NCBI GenBank assembly: GCA_027081495.1
Contig: JALWKJ010000034.1
Location: 1-25,830 of the forward strand
Length of the DNA stretch: 25,830 nucleotides
Source of the DNA: Campylobacterales bacterium
Lineage (GTDB): Bacteria; Campylobacterota; Campylobacteria; Campylobacterales; QNZT01
Reading direction: 5' to 3'
Of this stretch, positions 1 through 7,432 are shown piece after piece; position 1 is the stretch's first letter; each line of letters opens with the position of its first letter. The notes under the pieces were generated by a model. It did not search any database, was not told the origin of the DNA, and saw nothing but the letters and a program-made list of their open reading frames with translations. A program made the translations under genes and the position numbers.

Positions 1-13
1 AAACTATTGGCTA

Positions 14-41
14 ATTATAACAAAACTTAAATAAAAGTTAA
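14..41 (-). promoter_or_regulatory. Candidate sigma-70 promoter reading out of the window to the left
   Basis: On the minus strand there is TTAACT (41-36), a 16-base spacer and a perfect TATAAT (19-14). It lies just beyond the end of csm5 and points away from the csm genes. A promoter here would serve a separate unit downstream of csm5, which could be a CRISPR array, an effector gene or something unrelated; that part lies outside the window. The region is AT-rich, so a chance match is possible. Confidence 0.35.
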
Positions 42-102
42 GCTGCTTTTTAGTCTGTCGGTATCATTTTTCTCTGATAATCTGAGTGCTCTTTATGCTC
101 CC

Positions 103-129
103 AAAAATTGAACCGCTTTCGGTACACTC
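103..129 (-). terminator. Weak hairpin downstream of csm5, possible terminator
   Basis: On the minus strand a short perfect stem ACCG-AAAG-CGGT (123-112) is followed five bases later by a run of five T (107-103). A second pair, GAGTG/CACTC at 129-125 and 88-84, could enclose it. It is in the right place to end the csm transcript, but the four-base-pair stem is short and the T-run is short, so the call is weak. Confidence 0.2.
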
Positions 130-166
130 CGTAAAAAATGTTTATGGTTGGAATGGGTTTTATAAT

Positions 167-1813
167 TCAGCACTCCTTAAGCATTTTTATAACTTCCAAT
201 GTTCTTTTATATTTTTTATTTTTTTCAGGTTTTTTACTATTTTCAACCCATTTTTTCAAAGTTATCATCTCCTTTTTCAAAATGTGAAGCGCTTCACATT
301 TTACATCATCAAGTTGCCCGTTTTTGATTGCATTGAAGATAATAATATCGATCGTTTCATTTGGATTTGGATTCTCTTTTTTGAGTTGGGCTATTTTTCG
401 CTCAACAGGTGACATCGCCGCAAGTTTTGCTTCTTCCTCTTTTTTCTGTTGTATTTTTTGCATCTCTTCTATCTTTTTTTGCTGTTTGGCAGTTTCTTTA
501 TCCTGTCTTATTTTGTTTTCTTTCTCGGAGATTTGTCTTTTGACGGATGTGAGTTGTTCATGTTGTTTGTGATAGTATGTTTCAAAGGCGCAGAATGTAG
601 TTTGATACTCTTTATCAGTTATTACTTCACAATAGAACCATCCGATAAATTCGGCAGATTTCACTGCATCCACATTGCTGGCAAGCCAATAAGTAAAAGG
701 TGAAGAGACATATTTTTGCTTTGGTGAAAGAGGGTTCCCCTTCTGATCTTTTTTCATTTGAGGGATAAATATTTTGCGATGTTTATCAAGTGTCATTGCA
801 AGGGCACCACTGTGTCTGCCGACTCTTATTAGAAAACCTTCACCTTTTTTTGCCTTTTGGATATAAGGCAAAGCTCTTTTGAAATAGTCAGAACTGATTA
901 TATACTTTTTACTCTCCGCCCATCTTTGTTCCTCTTCAAACTTAGGAATATAGAAGCTATTGGCAGTTTGAATAATATCTAGTTGCATATACACTTTTTC
1001 AGGTTGATGTAAGTGTTTCTTATAATTCCTGATTTGTTTATTGATACGCTCTATCTCTTTTTTATCTATCAAATCTATCAGTGTCATTTCAGCGACAAAT
1101 TCACTTGTTGGTGCTATAAACTCATATCTTACGCCGGTATTGTCATTTTCGGCAGAGTCGCTTTTTTTCTTTTTATTGACACCCCATTTTATCTCCAGCT
1201 TTGGTTGTTTGGGAATAAAATCAGAGATTTTGAGTTTTGAAAAAGGGTCTTTTTCAAACTGACCGAAAAATTTGCTGTTAAATTGGTAATCTTTGAATTG
1301 CCCTCGAAATTCCTTTTCTTTGGCAACTTCTGAGAAATCTCTGTTTTGTGCTTCTTTTGAAAAAAAGGCTGTTTTCAAAGCGCCTTTGAAACTGCTTCCC
1401 GGAATATATGGAATTTGTGATGTTTTGATTGTGGAGTTGATCGACAATGCGTTGAAAACTTTGTTTCCTTTTCCCTCTCTTTGTCTGACTTTTCCCAGTG
1501 AATTGTTGTAATTTTTCTCGATATCTTTGGCTACAGGTACAGTGTAAAGTGCACAATTTTTTGCCAGTTTTTTAATATCCTCTCTTTTGTAAAAGAGTTG
1601 TAGTTGCTGATAACTGTTTGGTTTAGAAACGATTTTTACCAAGTCTTTTTGCTGTTCATTTGTCAGCATAGATACAAGTACGGTATCGTCAAAATAGTAG
1701 AGATTGCCGTCATCGATCACATAATTTGTCGGTTCATACATCTCTCCGTCGCCAATGTGTGCGGGGGAAATGGCTGTTACTTTCAGTTTAAAATTATGCA
1801 GAAACTGTTTCAT
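167..1813 (-). CDS. csm5: Type III-A CRISPR RAMP protein Csm5 with long C-terminal extension
   Basis: Csm5 is the RAMP-family subunit at the crRNA 3' end of the Csm complex and helps crRNA maturation. The N-terminus has the RAMP pattern ISPAHIGDGE (about residues 15-24), followed by PYIPGSSFKGALK, the usual IPGSSxKG motif of Csm5/Csm3-like RAMPs. The protein is 548 residues, well above the roughly 350-400 of well-studied Csm5 proteins. The excess is a charged C-terminal part from about residue 415: a Lys/Glu/Gln-rich probable coiled coil, the segment MSPVERKIAQLKKENP, then a small probably helical module. I chose ATG at 1813 because GGAG sits seven bases upstream; a TTG at 1819 is also possible but too close to that site. 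The gene overlaps the end of csm4 by 20 bases and is last in the operon. Family assignment rests on motifs and position. Confidence 0.88.
   Translation of the reverse strand: MKQFLHNFKLKVTAISPAHIGDGEMYEPTNYVIDDGNLYYFDDTVLVSMLTNEQQKDLVKIVSKPNSYQQLQLFYKREDIKKLAKNCALYTVPVAKDIEKNYNNSLGKVRQREGKGNKVFNALSINSTIKTSQIPYIPGSSFKGALKTAFFSKEAQNRDFSEVAKEKEFRGQFKDYQFNSKFFGQFEKDPFSKLKISDFIPKQPKLEIKWGVNKKKKSDSAENDNTGVRYEFIAPTSEFVAEMTLIDLIDKKEIERINKQIRNYKKHLHQPEKVYMQLDIIQTANSFYIPKFEEEQRWAESKKYIISSDYFKRALPYIQKAKKGEGFLIRVGRHSGALAMTLDKHRKIFIPQMKKDQKGNPLSPKQKYVSSPFTYWLASNVDAVKSAEFIGWFYCEVITDKEYQTTFCAFETYYHKQHEQLTSVKRQISEKENKIRQDKETAKQQKKIEEMQKIQQKKEEEAKLAAMSPVERKIAQLKKENPNPNETIDIIIFNAIKNGQLDDVKCEALHILKKEMITLKKWVENSKKPEKNKKYKRTLEVIKMLKEC
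279..302. repeat. 24-base perfect palindrome inside csm5
   Basis: The half-site AAAATGTGAAGC is followed directly by its exact reverse complement, giving a 24-base palindrome with no spacer. It lies within the C-terminal extension region of csm5. It could be an operator-like protein binding site or a coincidence in coding sequence. It does not match the parS consensus. Confidence 0.6.
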
Positions 1814-2726
1814 TTTCAAACTCCAGTGTTATGGGTATGGTAATGGCATATCCCTGATGAACGGTTTTTGGCATCGCTTTTGAGATGCTCCCGTCTCCTC
1901 CAAGTCCTTTGCCGATATAGGGTTTAGGTTCACTTTGGATCAGTGCAAAACTATCTGCCATCAAAACAGGGTTTTTCCACACAAGTGCGTGTGCGAGATA
2001 GTTACCATGTTTGCCAAAGCGGGTAAATGTATCGTACCAGACATTTTCAAATCCCTGATCGTATAAAACGGAGGGTGAAAGTGTGATCATCGCATTTGCA
2101 TCGGGGTTTTCAAAGCTGTGTTCATGAACCTCTTTGATACGGTATTTTCCCTTGCCTGTTGTCGCATCTTTACCCAGTCCGGTTTTTCCTATCTGTTCCA
2201 GATATTGCGTTGCGGCATCTATAGACAACCGATCATCGAGCATAAGATAAAATGTTGCATCGTTTATGTGATAGTCGTAGCGGTAGTTGGAAAAAGGATC
2301 AAACCCTTTATCTGTAGTTGAAGTTAAACGGTTGATGGCGTTTCGTACAATAACTGCTTCATGAAGTTTAAATGACTTGTCTGTTTTGATGCTGTTAGTG
2401 ATAAAGTGTTTATCGTAACACAGTTTATAATTTTCAAGATCGTTAATATTGATGATATTCTTTGCCTTGAGTACTTTTCTCTTTTTGGGATTAAATGCAA
2501 TGCCAAAAAGTGAATCTGCAACCGGCGGCTTTTTGATACAGTTTGCAGGCAAAATATCACTGAGTATGGCAAAAGGTGTTGTTACATACATTTCCAGAAG
2601 TTTATCCAGTGTATTACTTCCTGCATTTTGTACTATTTGCCAGCAAAACTGTCCAAAAAAGGTATCGCCTTTCGGGATGGTAGCAAAAGCACTTTCGAGT
2701 ATTATGTCAAACCGATATAGTTTCAT
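1794..2726 (-). CDS. csm4: Type III-A CRISPR RAMP protein Csm4
   Basis: Csm4 binds the 5' tag of the crRNA and anchors Cas10 in the Csm effector complex. The 310-residue protein is of normal size. The N-terminal stretch MKLYRFDIILESAF, then GDTFFGQFCWQIV, matches the Csm4 pattern of a RAMP fold with an early GD(T)xxG segment. A glycine-rich loop GKTGLGKDATTGKGK lies in the middle, and GKGLGGDGSISK near the C-terminus resembles the Csm4 tail. The start ATG at 2726 is four bases after the csm3 stop, with an AAGGATAA ribosome site overlapping that stop, so translation is likely coupled. Identity comes from motifs, order and size. Confidence 0.88.
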   Translation of the reverse strand: MKLYRFDIILESAFATIPKGDTFFGQFCWQIVQNAGSNTLDKLLEMYVTTPFAILSDILPANCIKKPPVADSLFGIAFNPKKRKVLKAKNIININDLENYKLCYDKHFITNSIKTDKSFKLHEAVIVRNAINRLTSTTDKGFDPFSNYRYDYHINDATFYLMLDDRLSIDAATQYLEQIGKTGLGKDATTGKGKYRIKEVHEHSFENPDANAMITLSPSVLYDQGFENVWYDTFTRFGKHGNYLAHALVWKNPVLMADSFALIQSEPKPYIGKGLGGDGSISKAMPKTVHQGYAITIPITLEFENETVSA

Positions 2727-2730
2727 CTTT

Positions 2731-3423
2731 TTATCCTTGTTGAAAAGGGTCTAATCGATCAAATTCATCTTGTATGGATTTGCCGTTTTCCTGCAGGTTT
2801 TCAAACTTTATTTTTCCATAACCCCTGCTTCCGTTTCCTCCTAGACTGTCAAGTTCGAGAAGTTTCATACCTTGTTTCAGCAGGTCAATGAGATCTGCAT
2901 CGTTTTCAAAGACTTTGACCGTCATACTGAAGTCAAAATCCGCACCGCTGGGAACTCTTTCCGTTTGTCTTGGATTGTCTGCTTTTGATGTGATACGGTT
3001 GATACTGTTTTCGAACTTTACCTCTGTTTTGATCTTCTCTTTGAGTTCACAGTCGTTGAAACTGATACGCGTTACACCCACTTTTTGACTCAGCTCTTTA
3101 TTGTCTTTTATTTCACCGCCATTTCCAAACAGTTGGGCTATTTTCAGTGCATTTTCTGTTTCCATATCTGTTGGATATGTTTTGGTGACATTGGCAGGTT
3201 TGCCCTCATTGATTCCAACCAATCCGAGTTTCCATTCAAGCAGACTTCTGATTTTTCCTTTGATGCTGCTTCCCGGTATATAAGGATCACCTGTAATCGG
3301 ATGTTTGATTACTTCGTTATCGATACCTCCAATTTTCATTGTCGCATCACCACCTCCGATATGGAGTCCACTTTTGAGTTTAATTGTTCCGTTGATTGTT
3401 GTGATATTGATTAGTTTTGTCAT
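2731..3423 (-). CDS. csm3: Type III-A CRISPR backbone RAMP protein Csm3 (target RNA nuclease)
   Basis: Csm3 forms the repeating backbone of the Csm complex and cuts bound target RNA at six-base intervals. The 230-residue sequence shows GLHIGGGD (residues 19-26), then IGGIDNEVI with Asp35, which corresponds to the catalytic Asp of characterised Csm3 proteins (Asp32/33), then PYIPGSSIKGKIR. The C-terminal glycine loop is LDSLGGNGSRGYGKI. Retention of Asp35 suggests an active target-RNA nuclease. The start at 3423 has AGGAAGAG directly upstream and lies nine bases after the csm2 stop. This is one of the clearest identifications in the operon. Confidence 0.95.
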   Translation of the reverse strand: MTKLINITTINGTIKLKSGLHIGGGDATMKIGGIDNEVIKHPITGDPYIPGSSIKGKIRSLLEWKLGLVGINEGKPANVTKTYPTDMETENALKIAQLFGNGGEIKDNKELSQKVGVTRISFNDCELKEKIKTEVKFENSINRITSKADNPRQTERVPSGADFDFSMTVKVFENDADLIDLLKQGMKLLELDSLGGNGSRGYGKIKFENLQENGKSIQDEFDRLDPFQQG

Positions 3424-3432
3424 CTCTCTTCC

Positions 3433-3885
3433 TTACTTTGATTTTTTAGCTCTTAAAAATCCCATGACCGCTTCAAAAAGCAACTTGAAAGTCCTGAAAC
3501 TTTCGGCATCTTTGACCTGATCAAGTGAGTATTTGATAAAATTGACGAAGTTTTTATCCACTTTTTTACGACCTAATGCATAAGATACTTTTGAGTTCAG
3601 CATAAGGATAAGAGACTCTCTTGTTTTGTAAGCACTCTCTTTGTCCGCACTTGTTTCAATCTCCTCAAAAAAATCATTAACTTCATCATAAAAGCGTCTT
3701 ATTTGGGTATAGCTGTTAGTATCTTTATCTGCTTTTGCCAGAATTGTGGCGATATGTTCCGCTTTAGTGTTAAACAAATTCTTGTCGATCTCTTCCTTCT
3801 CCATAAAAGCAACTTCATTTGCACTAAGTTGCGGGATTTGGTTATGTTGGTTTCTACCGCCTTGTCTGTTGTGTTGTCTATGCAT
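3433..3885 (-). CDS. csm2: Type III-A CRISPR small subunit Csm2
   Basis: Csm2 is the small helical subunit that lines the inner filament of the Csm complex along the crRNA-target duplex. The protein, 150 residues from the start I chose, begins with a His/Arg/Gln/Asn-rich tail and then has the all-helical Csm2 body, with QIRRFYDEV in the middle and FRTFKLLFEAVMGFLR near the end. The frame stays open upstream to 3954, but that would run far into cas10. ATG at 3885 is preceded at a good distance by AGGAGAG and overlaps the cas10 stop by only eight bases (ATGCATAG), so I prefer it. An ATG at 3900 is the next alternative. Confidence 0.9.
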   Translation of the reverse strand: MHRQHNRQGGRNQHNQIPQLSANEVAFMEKEEIDKNLFNTKAEHIATILAKADKDTNSYTQIRRFYDEVNDFFEEIETSADKESAYKTRESLILMLNSKVSYALGRKKVDKNFVNFIKYSLDQVKDAESFRTFKLLFEAVMGFLRAKKSK

Positions 3886-6268
3886 TTTTTCTCTCCTCAT
3901 ATAGGTTTGTAAATAGTGCAACTTCATAGCCTTTGCCATATTCTTGAATATCATTACCGATTTTTGTAATCAACTCTTCCGCCTCCTTTTTCAATTCTTT
4001 TTTGGTCTTGTCGACAACATTTCGATACCCTAAATATCTTAGTTTCGAGTTCCAGAGTGTGTTTTCTATTTTTGTATCATCTTCGCGCATATTTGAGAGT
4101 TGGATAAGCGCGTAGATAAAACCTGTGCTTAAATCAAATCTCTCTTTTTGCTCTTTGAGGTATGCAGATTTTTCCAACAAAGTCAAAAAGTCTGGATAGG
4201 TGATGTTGTTATGGAAAATGCGTATTGTATTTTTCTCTTTTGTCTTTTTTGCCTCATCGAGTTGCTCTTCACTCTCTCTTGCCTGAAAGCCGACCGGTGT
4301 CGATGGTTTGACCATCGTTATAGAAGCACTGAAACTCATTTTACTCTCATCTGCGATGAAATAGGCATGAAAATCTTTTTTGAATTGTTTGGCAAATTGA
4401 AAGATTTCATTCCATGCACCTATAAGAAACAGATCATCGCCGCCTGCAAACACAGTATAAATATTAGGGAACTCTTTTTGTAGTAAATATGGTAGGTTGA
4501 TCGTAAAGAAGTTGTTGATTAACCTGGAAACCATATTGTATTTTGCAAAATTCGGTTTGTCGCTGTTGGGAAGTTTTTCGATAAAAATAGCGCCGAGATT
4601 ATCGATATCTGCTTTAAATACCGCTAGTGCTTCTTTACCGGCGGCACTTTTGGCAATATCTTCAAATGTTTTAGGCGTTTCATTGTCGTTTTCATCTAAC
4701 ATTGTTGGTATATATGCTTTGAAGGTTCGTTTTGGATAGCCTGTGTAAATGTTTCCGTTTTGATCTGCAAGTGAGAAATCATATATGATTTCGTACGGCT
4801 TATCCTTGTAAATATAGGCTATTTCGTAGCCGAATATCTCAAGTTCTTCGCTTTTATCATTTGACTTGTAAATATAGAGTCGGTTATTTTTCGAGTTGGC
4901 AAGTTTAGCACCAAGTATTTTGTAAGTGTTGCAAAGCTTGCACAAATCTTCTTTTTCTACGGGTCTGATATTGCATGATGCACAAATATCCCGTTCTTTT
5001 AGTTCATCAAGATAGTGTGTAAAAACCGGTCTGTTCAGCTCGGTTAAATTAAATTTTTTACTTTTGACATCTTCGAGTTTGAAACGGATAATCTCTTGCA
5101 GTTCATGTAATTTTTGATGTGTGAAATCATGACAGCTCGCTTCAGCAAAGACAATACCTATGCCGGATTCTCCATATGTGTATTTCAGGAACCACTCTGT
5201 AAATATCTCTTTGACTTTATTCAGTTTACTGATTGTATCCGGCGTATTGTCAGCTATAATCATGAATTTACCCGCTATGTTTTGTATGATGGAAGTGGAG
5301 GCAAGTCCAAGTTCCTGTACAATTTTCAATGCTGCCAATTCGGTAATAAGAGAGACCATTGCAGATTTTCCACGCAATGTTTTCGCCAGTGCTTTGTTGT
5401 TTTCAACAGAACCGGAGAAGATAAATTTTTGAATACCGAAAAAATCACCTGCAATAACCAGAAATTTCTTCTTATTCCACTCTTTTTTACTGTTAATGTC
5501 AATAGCGTCTTTTTGTTTTATATCTTTACAATGATACTTGTATAAAGCAGTAGCAAAAGCAGATGTGGACTTCATATGATCATATAAACTGACATTCGGT
5601 TTGGTACCAAATGCGGTAGCAGAAGGAATAAATGTTGTATATATTTCCAAAAGAGAGTCTATTTTCTCCAGTGTATTGCCCCTTTTGATCTTTTTAGCAT
5701 CTGCAAGGAATGCATCATATAGCTTTTTATATTCTGCATTAGCATCTTTATTATTATCTGGTTCGATTTTTATATTTTTGCCGCTGACAATTTCTTTTGC
5801 ATTGATTGATTGAAGTTTATATCTGTATGGATTTTCCGATGTTTCAAAATCACCAAACGGCACAACAAGCCGTGATTGTAAGTAGTTTTTCTTTTCATTG
5901 CTTTGGTTGTACTCCTGAAAAGTCTCTCTTTCAAATCCGCTTGAAACTCTGTCGGCGATAGCAATAATCCACTGTAACAAAGTACCTGGTTTGTGATGCA
6001 TGGCGGTTGCGTTAATAAAAGAATCATCTTCAAAGAAAGGTTTTTGTGCCAGTTCTTTTTTTGATAATACACCTGCTTTTTCCAAATCATCGATTATTTT
6101 TCCGGTAAAAAGAGCATGTTGGTGTGTAAAATAACCACCGTCCTTTCTAAAAGGACAATAGAGTTGCATATTTCCTTCATCTTTCTCCAGTCCGGCTCGC
6201 TGCCCAAACTTCCCAATATCATGAAGCAGTCCCGCAAGCGCGATCAAATCAACATCTTTCATCTTCAC
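3878..6268 (-). CDS. cas10 (csm1): Type III-A CRISPR large subunit Cas10/Csm1 with HD and GGDD motifs
   Basis: Cas10 is the large subunit of the type III complex. When target RNA is bound it cuts single-stranded DNA through its HD domain and makes cyclic oligoadenylates through its palm domain. The 796-residue sequence has the HD motif at His16-Asp17 (LLHDIGKFGQRAG) with HQHALFTGK after it, the Csm1-type GDFFGIQKFIFSG, a zinc-ribbon set Cys429, Cys432, Cys443, Cys446, and the cyclase motif FAGGDDLF with Gly609-Gly610-Asp611-Asp612. Both active sites look intact. The start is GTG at 6268 with AAGGA upstream; ATG at 6262 with GAGG is nearly as good. Twenty-one bases separate it from cas6, and its stop overlaps the csm2 start. 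Confidence 0.95.
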   Translation of the reverse strand: MKMKDVDLIALAGLLHDIGKFGQRAGLEKDEGNMQLYCPFRKDGGYFTHQHALFTGKIIDDLEKAGVLSKKELAQKPFFEDDSFINATAMHHKPGTLLQWIIAIADRVSSGFERETFQEYNQSNEKKNYLQSRLVVPFGDFETSENPYRYKLQSINAKEIVSGKNIKIEPDNNKDANAEYKKLYDAFLADAKKIKRGNTLEKIDSLLEIYTTFIPSATAFGTKPNVSLYDHMKSTSAFATALYKYHCKDIKQKDAIDINSKKEWNKKKFLVIAGDFFGIQKFIFSGSVENNKALAKTLRGKSAMVSLITELAALKIVQELGLASTSIIQNIAGKFMIIADNTPDTISKLNKVKEIFTEWFLKYTYGESGIGIVFAEASCHDFTHQKLHELQEIIRFKLEDVKSKKFNLTELNRPVFTHYLDELKERDICASCNIRPVEKEDLCKLCNTYKILGAKLANSKNNRLYIYKSNDKSEELEIFGYEIAYIYKDKPYEIIYDFSLADQNGNIYTGYPKRTFKAYIPTMLDENDNETPKTFEDIAKSAAGKEALAVFKADIDNLGAIFIEKLPNSDKPNFAKYNMVSRLINNFFTINLPYLLQKEFPNIYTVFAGGDDLFLIGAWNEIFQFAKQFKKDFHAYFIADESKMSFSASITMVKPSTPVGFQARESEEQLDEAKKTKEKNTIRIFHNNITYPDFLTLLEKSAYLKEQKERFDLSTGFIYALIQLSNMREDDTKIENTLWNSKLRYLGYRNVVDKTKKELKKEAEELITKIGNDIQEYGKGYEVALFTNLYEERKNA

Positions 6269-6289
6269 CTCTCTTTCCTTTTGATTATT

Positions 6290-7147
6290 CTATACATTTG
6301 AAGCGACACTATCCGTCGTTTCCAGATTTTTTACCGCTATCTTCCCCATCCCAAAGACAGTCTGCTTCCCCACGCCGAGGATTTCGCCGAGTTTAAGCAG
6401 GATGACGCTCTTTTCGTCGATGTGTTCATATTTGATCTCTCCGACGATGCCGCCGATTTGCAGTTTGGTTTTTTGGCGGTTGCTGCGGCGTGTCTGATCT
6501 ACAAATCTGACCTTTGCACGCTTTTCATGATAGTGCGGTTCGAAGGTAAGTTTTGTTTTGGGGAGCTCTTTGATTTCGCTCAGACGGTTGTGTATCGAGT
6601 AGAGCAGGGGTTCGAGCGAGGGTTTTTTGCTCAGCAGGCGGTTTTGGTATTTCATACGAAGCGGCGTTCTCAGCGAGAGGGTGATGCGCTCCGGGATCTC
6701 GTCTGGCTGAAAGTGTTGCGGTGTGATGCCTGAAAGGTCGAAGTTGCCGTTATCATAGACTTTTTTGCCGTTGCAGGTGATGGTGTCGATGCCAAACTTT
6801 TCCCGCTTTACGCCGAGTCCCTGTTCGGTTAGCATCTTGTGGATGGCGCTAAGGACATAGGGGAGTTTTTTGGTTGCTTCTTCAAATAGGTAAAGCGTAA
6901 AATCGTAATTTTTGGGGTTGAGATCAAAGTCAAACCGGTAGCGGTGCGCTCTGTTTCTGGCTTCATAGAAGTCGTAAAAGAGGCAATTTTCTTTGGCAAA
7001 ACAGCCGTCACAGGTAAATGAGGGGTTGATACAGACGACTTTTTTGAGGCTGACGCCAAACGCGCCGCGCAGTGTCGAGCCGATAAAAGAAAGCGGAGTT
7101 GTCGTCGCGGATTTCAGAGCGACATCGATTTTATGAAATGTGAGCAT
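6290..7147 (-). CDS. cas6: Cas6-family CRISPR RNA endoribonuclease
   Basis: Cas6 cuts precursor CRISPR RNA within the repeats to give the crRNAs loaded into the Csm complex. The 285-residue protein shows the double RAMP-like layout: an early STLRGAFG segment, a cysteine cluster TCDGCFAKENC (about residues 45-55), and the C-terminal glycine loop LGVGKQTVFGMGKI typical of Cas6 C-terminal domains. His residues at the start (FHKID) and near PHYHEKR are possible catalytic or RNA-binding residues, but I cannot assign them. It is first in the operon, with AAGGATA before ATG at 7147. Its G+C is visibly higher than that of cas10: 33, 30 and 28 of 60 in three lines, against 23 and 24 of 60. Confidence 0.85.
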   Translation of the reverse strand: MLTFHKIDVALKSATTTPLSFIGSTLRGAFGVSLKKVVCINPSFTCDGCFAKENCLFYDFYEARNRAHRYRFDFDLNPKNYDFTLYLFEEATKKLPYVLSAIHKMLTEQGLGVKREKFGIDTITCNGKKVYDNGNFDLSGITPQHFQPDEIPERITLSLRTPLRMKYQNRLLSKKPSLEPLLYSIHNRLSEIKELPKTKLTFEPHYHEKRAKVRFVDQTRRSNRQKTKLQIGGIVGEIKYEHIDEKSVILLKLGEILGVGKQTVFGMGKIAVKNLETTDSVASNV

Positions 7148-7166
7148 AATGTATCCTTATGCGAAT

Positions 7167-7195
7167 ATAATACTTTAAAAGTAGTAAATTAAAAA
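7167..7195 (-). promoter_or_regulatory. Candidate promoter of the cas6-csm operon
   Basis: On the minus strand TATTAT (7172-7167) lies 19 bases before the cas6 ATG, with TTTTTA 17 bases further upstream (7195-7190). The -35 box is poor and the surroundings are AT-rich. The position is right for the operon promoter, but the match is not distinctive. Confidence 0.25.
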
Positions 7196-7356
7196 TAAAA
7201 TAAATTAATTTTTAATATTTTATCACCTCGCCGATAAACATTCTTCATTTTGAAATTAGATGAGAAAACTTATCGGCACCAATAAAGGTTTACACACACT
7301 TTGCACACAAAAATTTTAAAATTTTGCACGATCGATCGTTTTATTGCGGATATCGG

Positions 7357-7394
7357 TTGAATCGAGTTCTCTGAAAGATATGTTTCTCTCAGAG
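7357..7394 (+). promoter_or_regulatory. Candidate promoter with overlapping inverted repeat before the efflux operon
   Basis: TTGAAT (7357-7362), a 16-base spacer and TATGTT (7379-7384) lie about 50 bases before the first efflux gene. The inverted repeat CTCTGA/TCAGAG (7369-7374, 7389-7394) straddles the -10 box, which is where a repressor or MerR-type activator would bind. Metal control of this operon is therefore an inference. No regulator gene lies next to it in the window. Confidence 0.25.
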
Positions 7395-7432
7395 GATCCG
7401 ATTAGACAAAAATTCATAAAAAAGAGGTGCAG

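Larger units (their letters stand above)
7148..7432. other. Divergent intergenic region between the CRISPR and efflux operons
   Basis: This gap of about 285 bases separates the minus-strand cas6 operon from the plus-strand efflux operon. It is very AT-rich between 7160 and 7225. It holds an 8-base inverted repeat GCCGATAA/TTATCGGC (7230-7237 and 7270-7277), a palindrome AAAATTTTAAAATTTT (7310-7325), a palindrome ACGATCGATCGT (7328-7339) and a 6-base inverted repeat CTCTGA/TCAGAG (7369-7374 and 7389-7394). I see no repeat-spacer pattern, no tRNA and no convincing short gene. Confidence 0.6.

Noticed and set aside
86..412. Plus-strand frame of 108 codons opposite csm5
   Set aside because: Rich in Phe, with no ribosome site and no domain; it lies antisense to the clear csm5 frame and is a shadow.
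3883..3954. Longer Csm2 start at 3954
   Set aside because: It would overlap cas10 by 77 bases and lacks a ribosome site; ATG at 3885 has a good one.
5114..5545. Plus-strand frame of 143 codons opposite cas10
   Set aside because: Antisense to well-conserved Cas10 sequence and without a start signal; Cys/Phe-rich composition typical of a shadow frame.
6422..6733. Plus-strand frame of 103 codons opposite cas6
   Set aside because: Favoured by the higher G+C of cas6; it has no ribosome site, and cas6 itself shows family motifs.
7148..7432. Possible CRISPR leader or array in the gap beside cas6
   Set aside because: The short palindromes differ from one another and no unit of 25-40 bases recurs; there is no repeat-spacer pattern.
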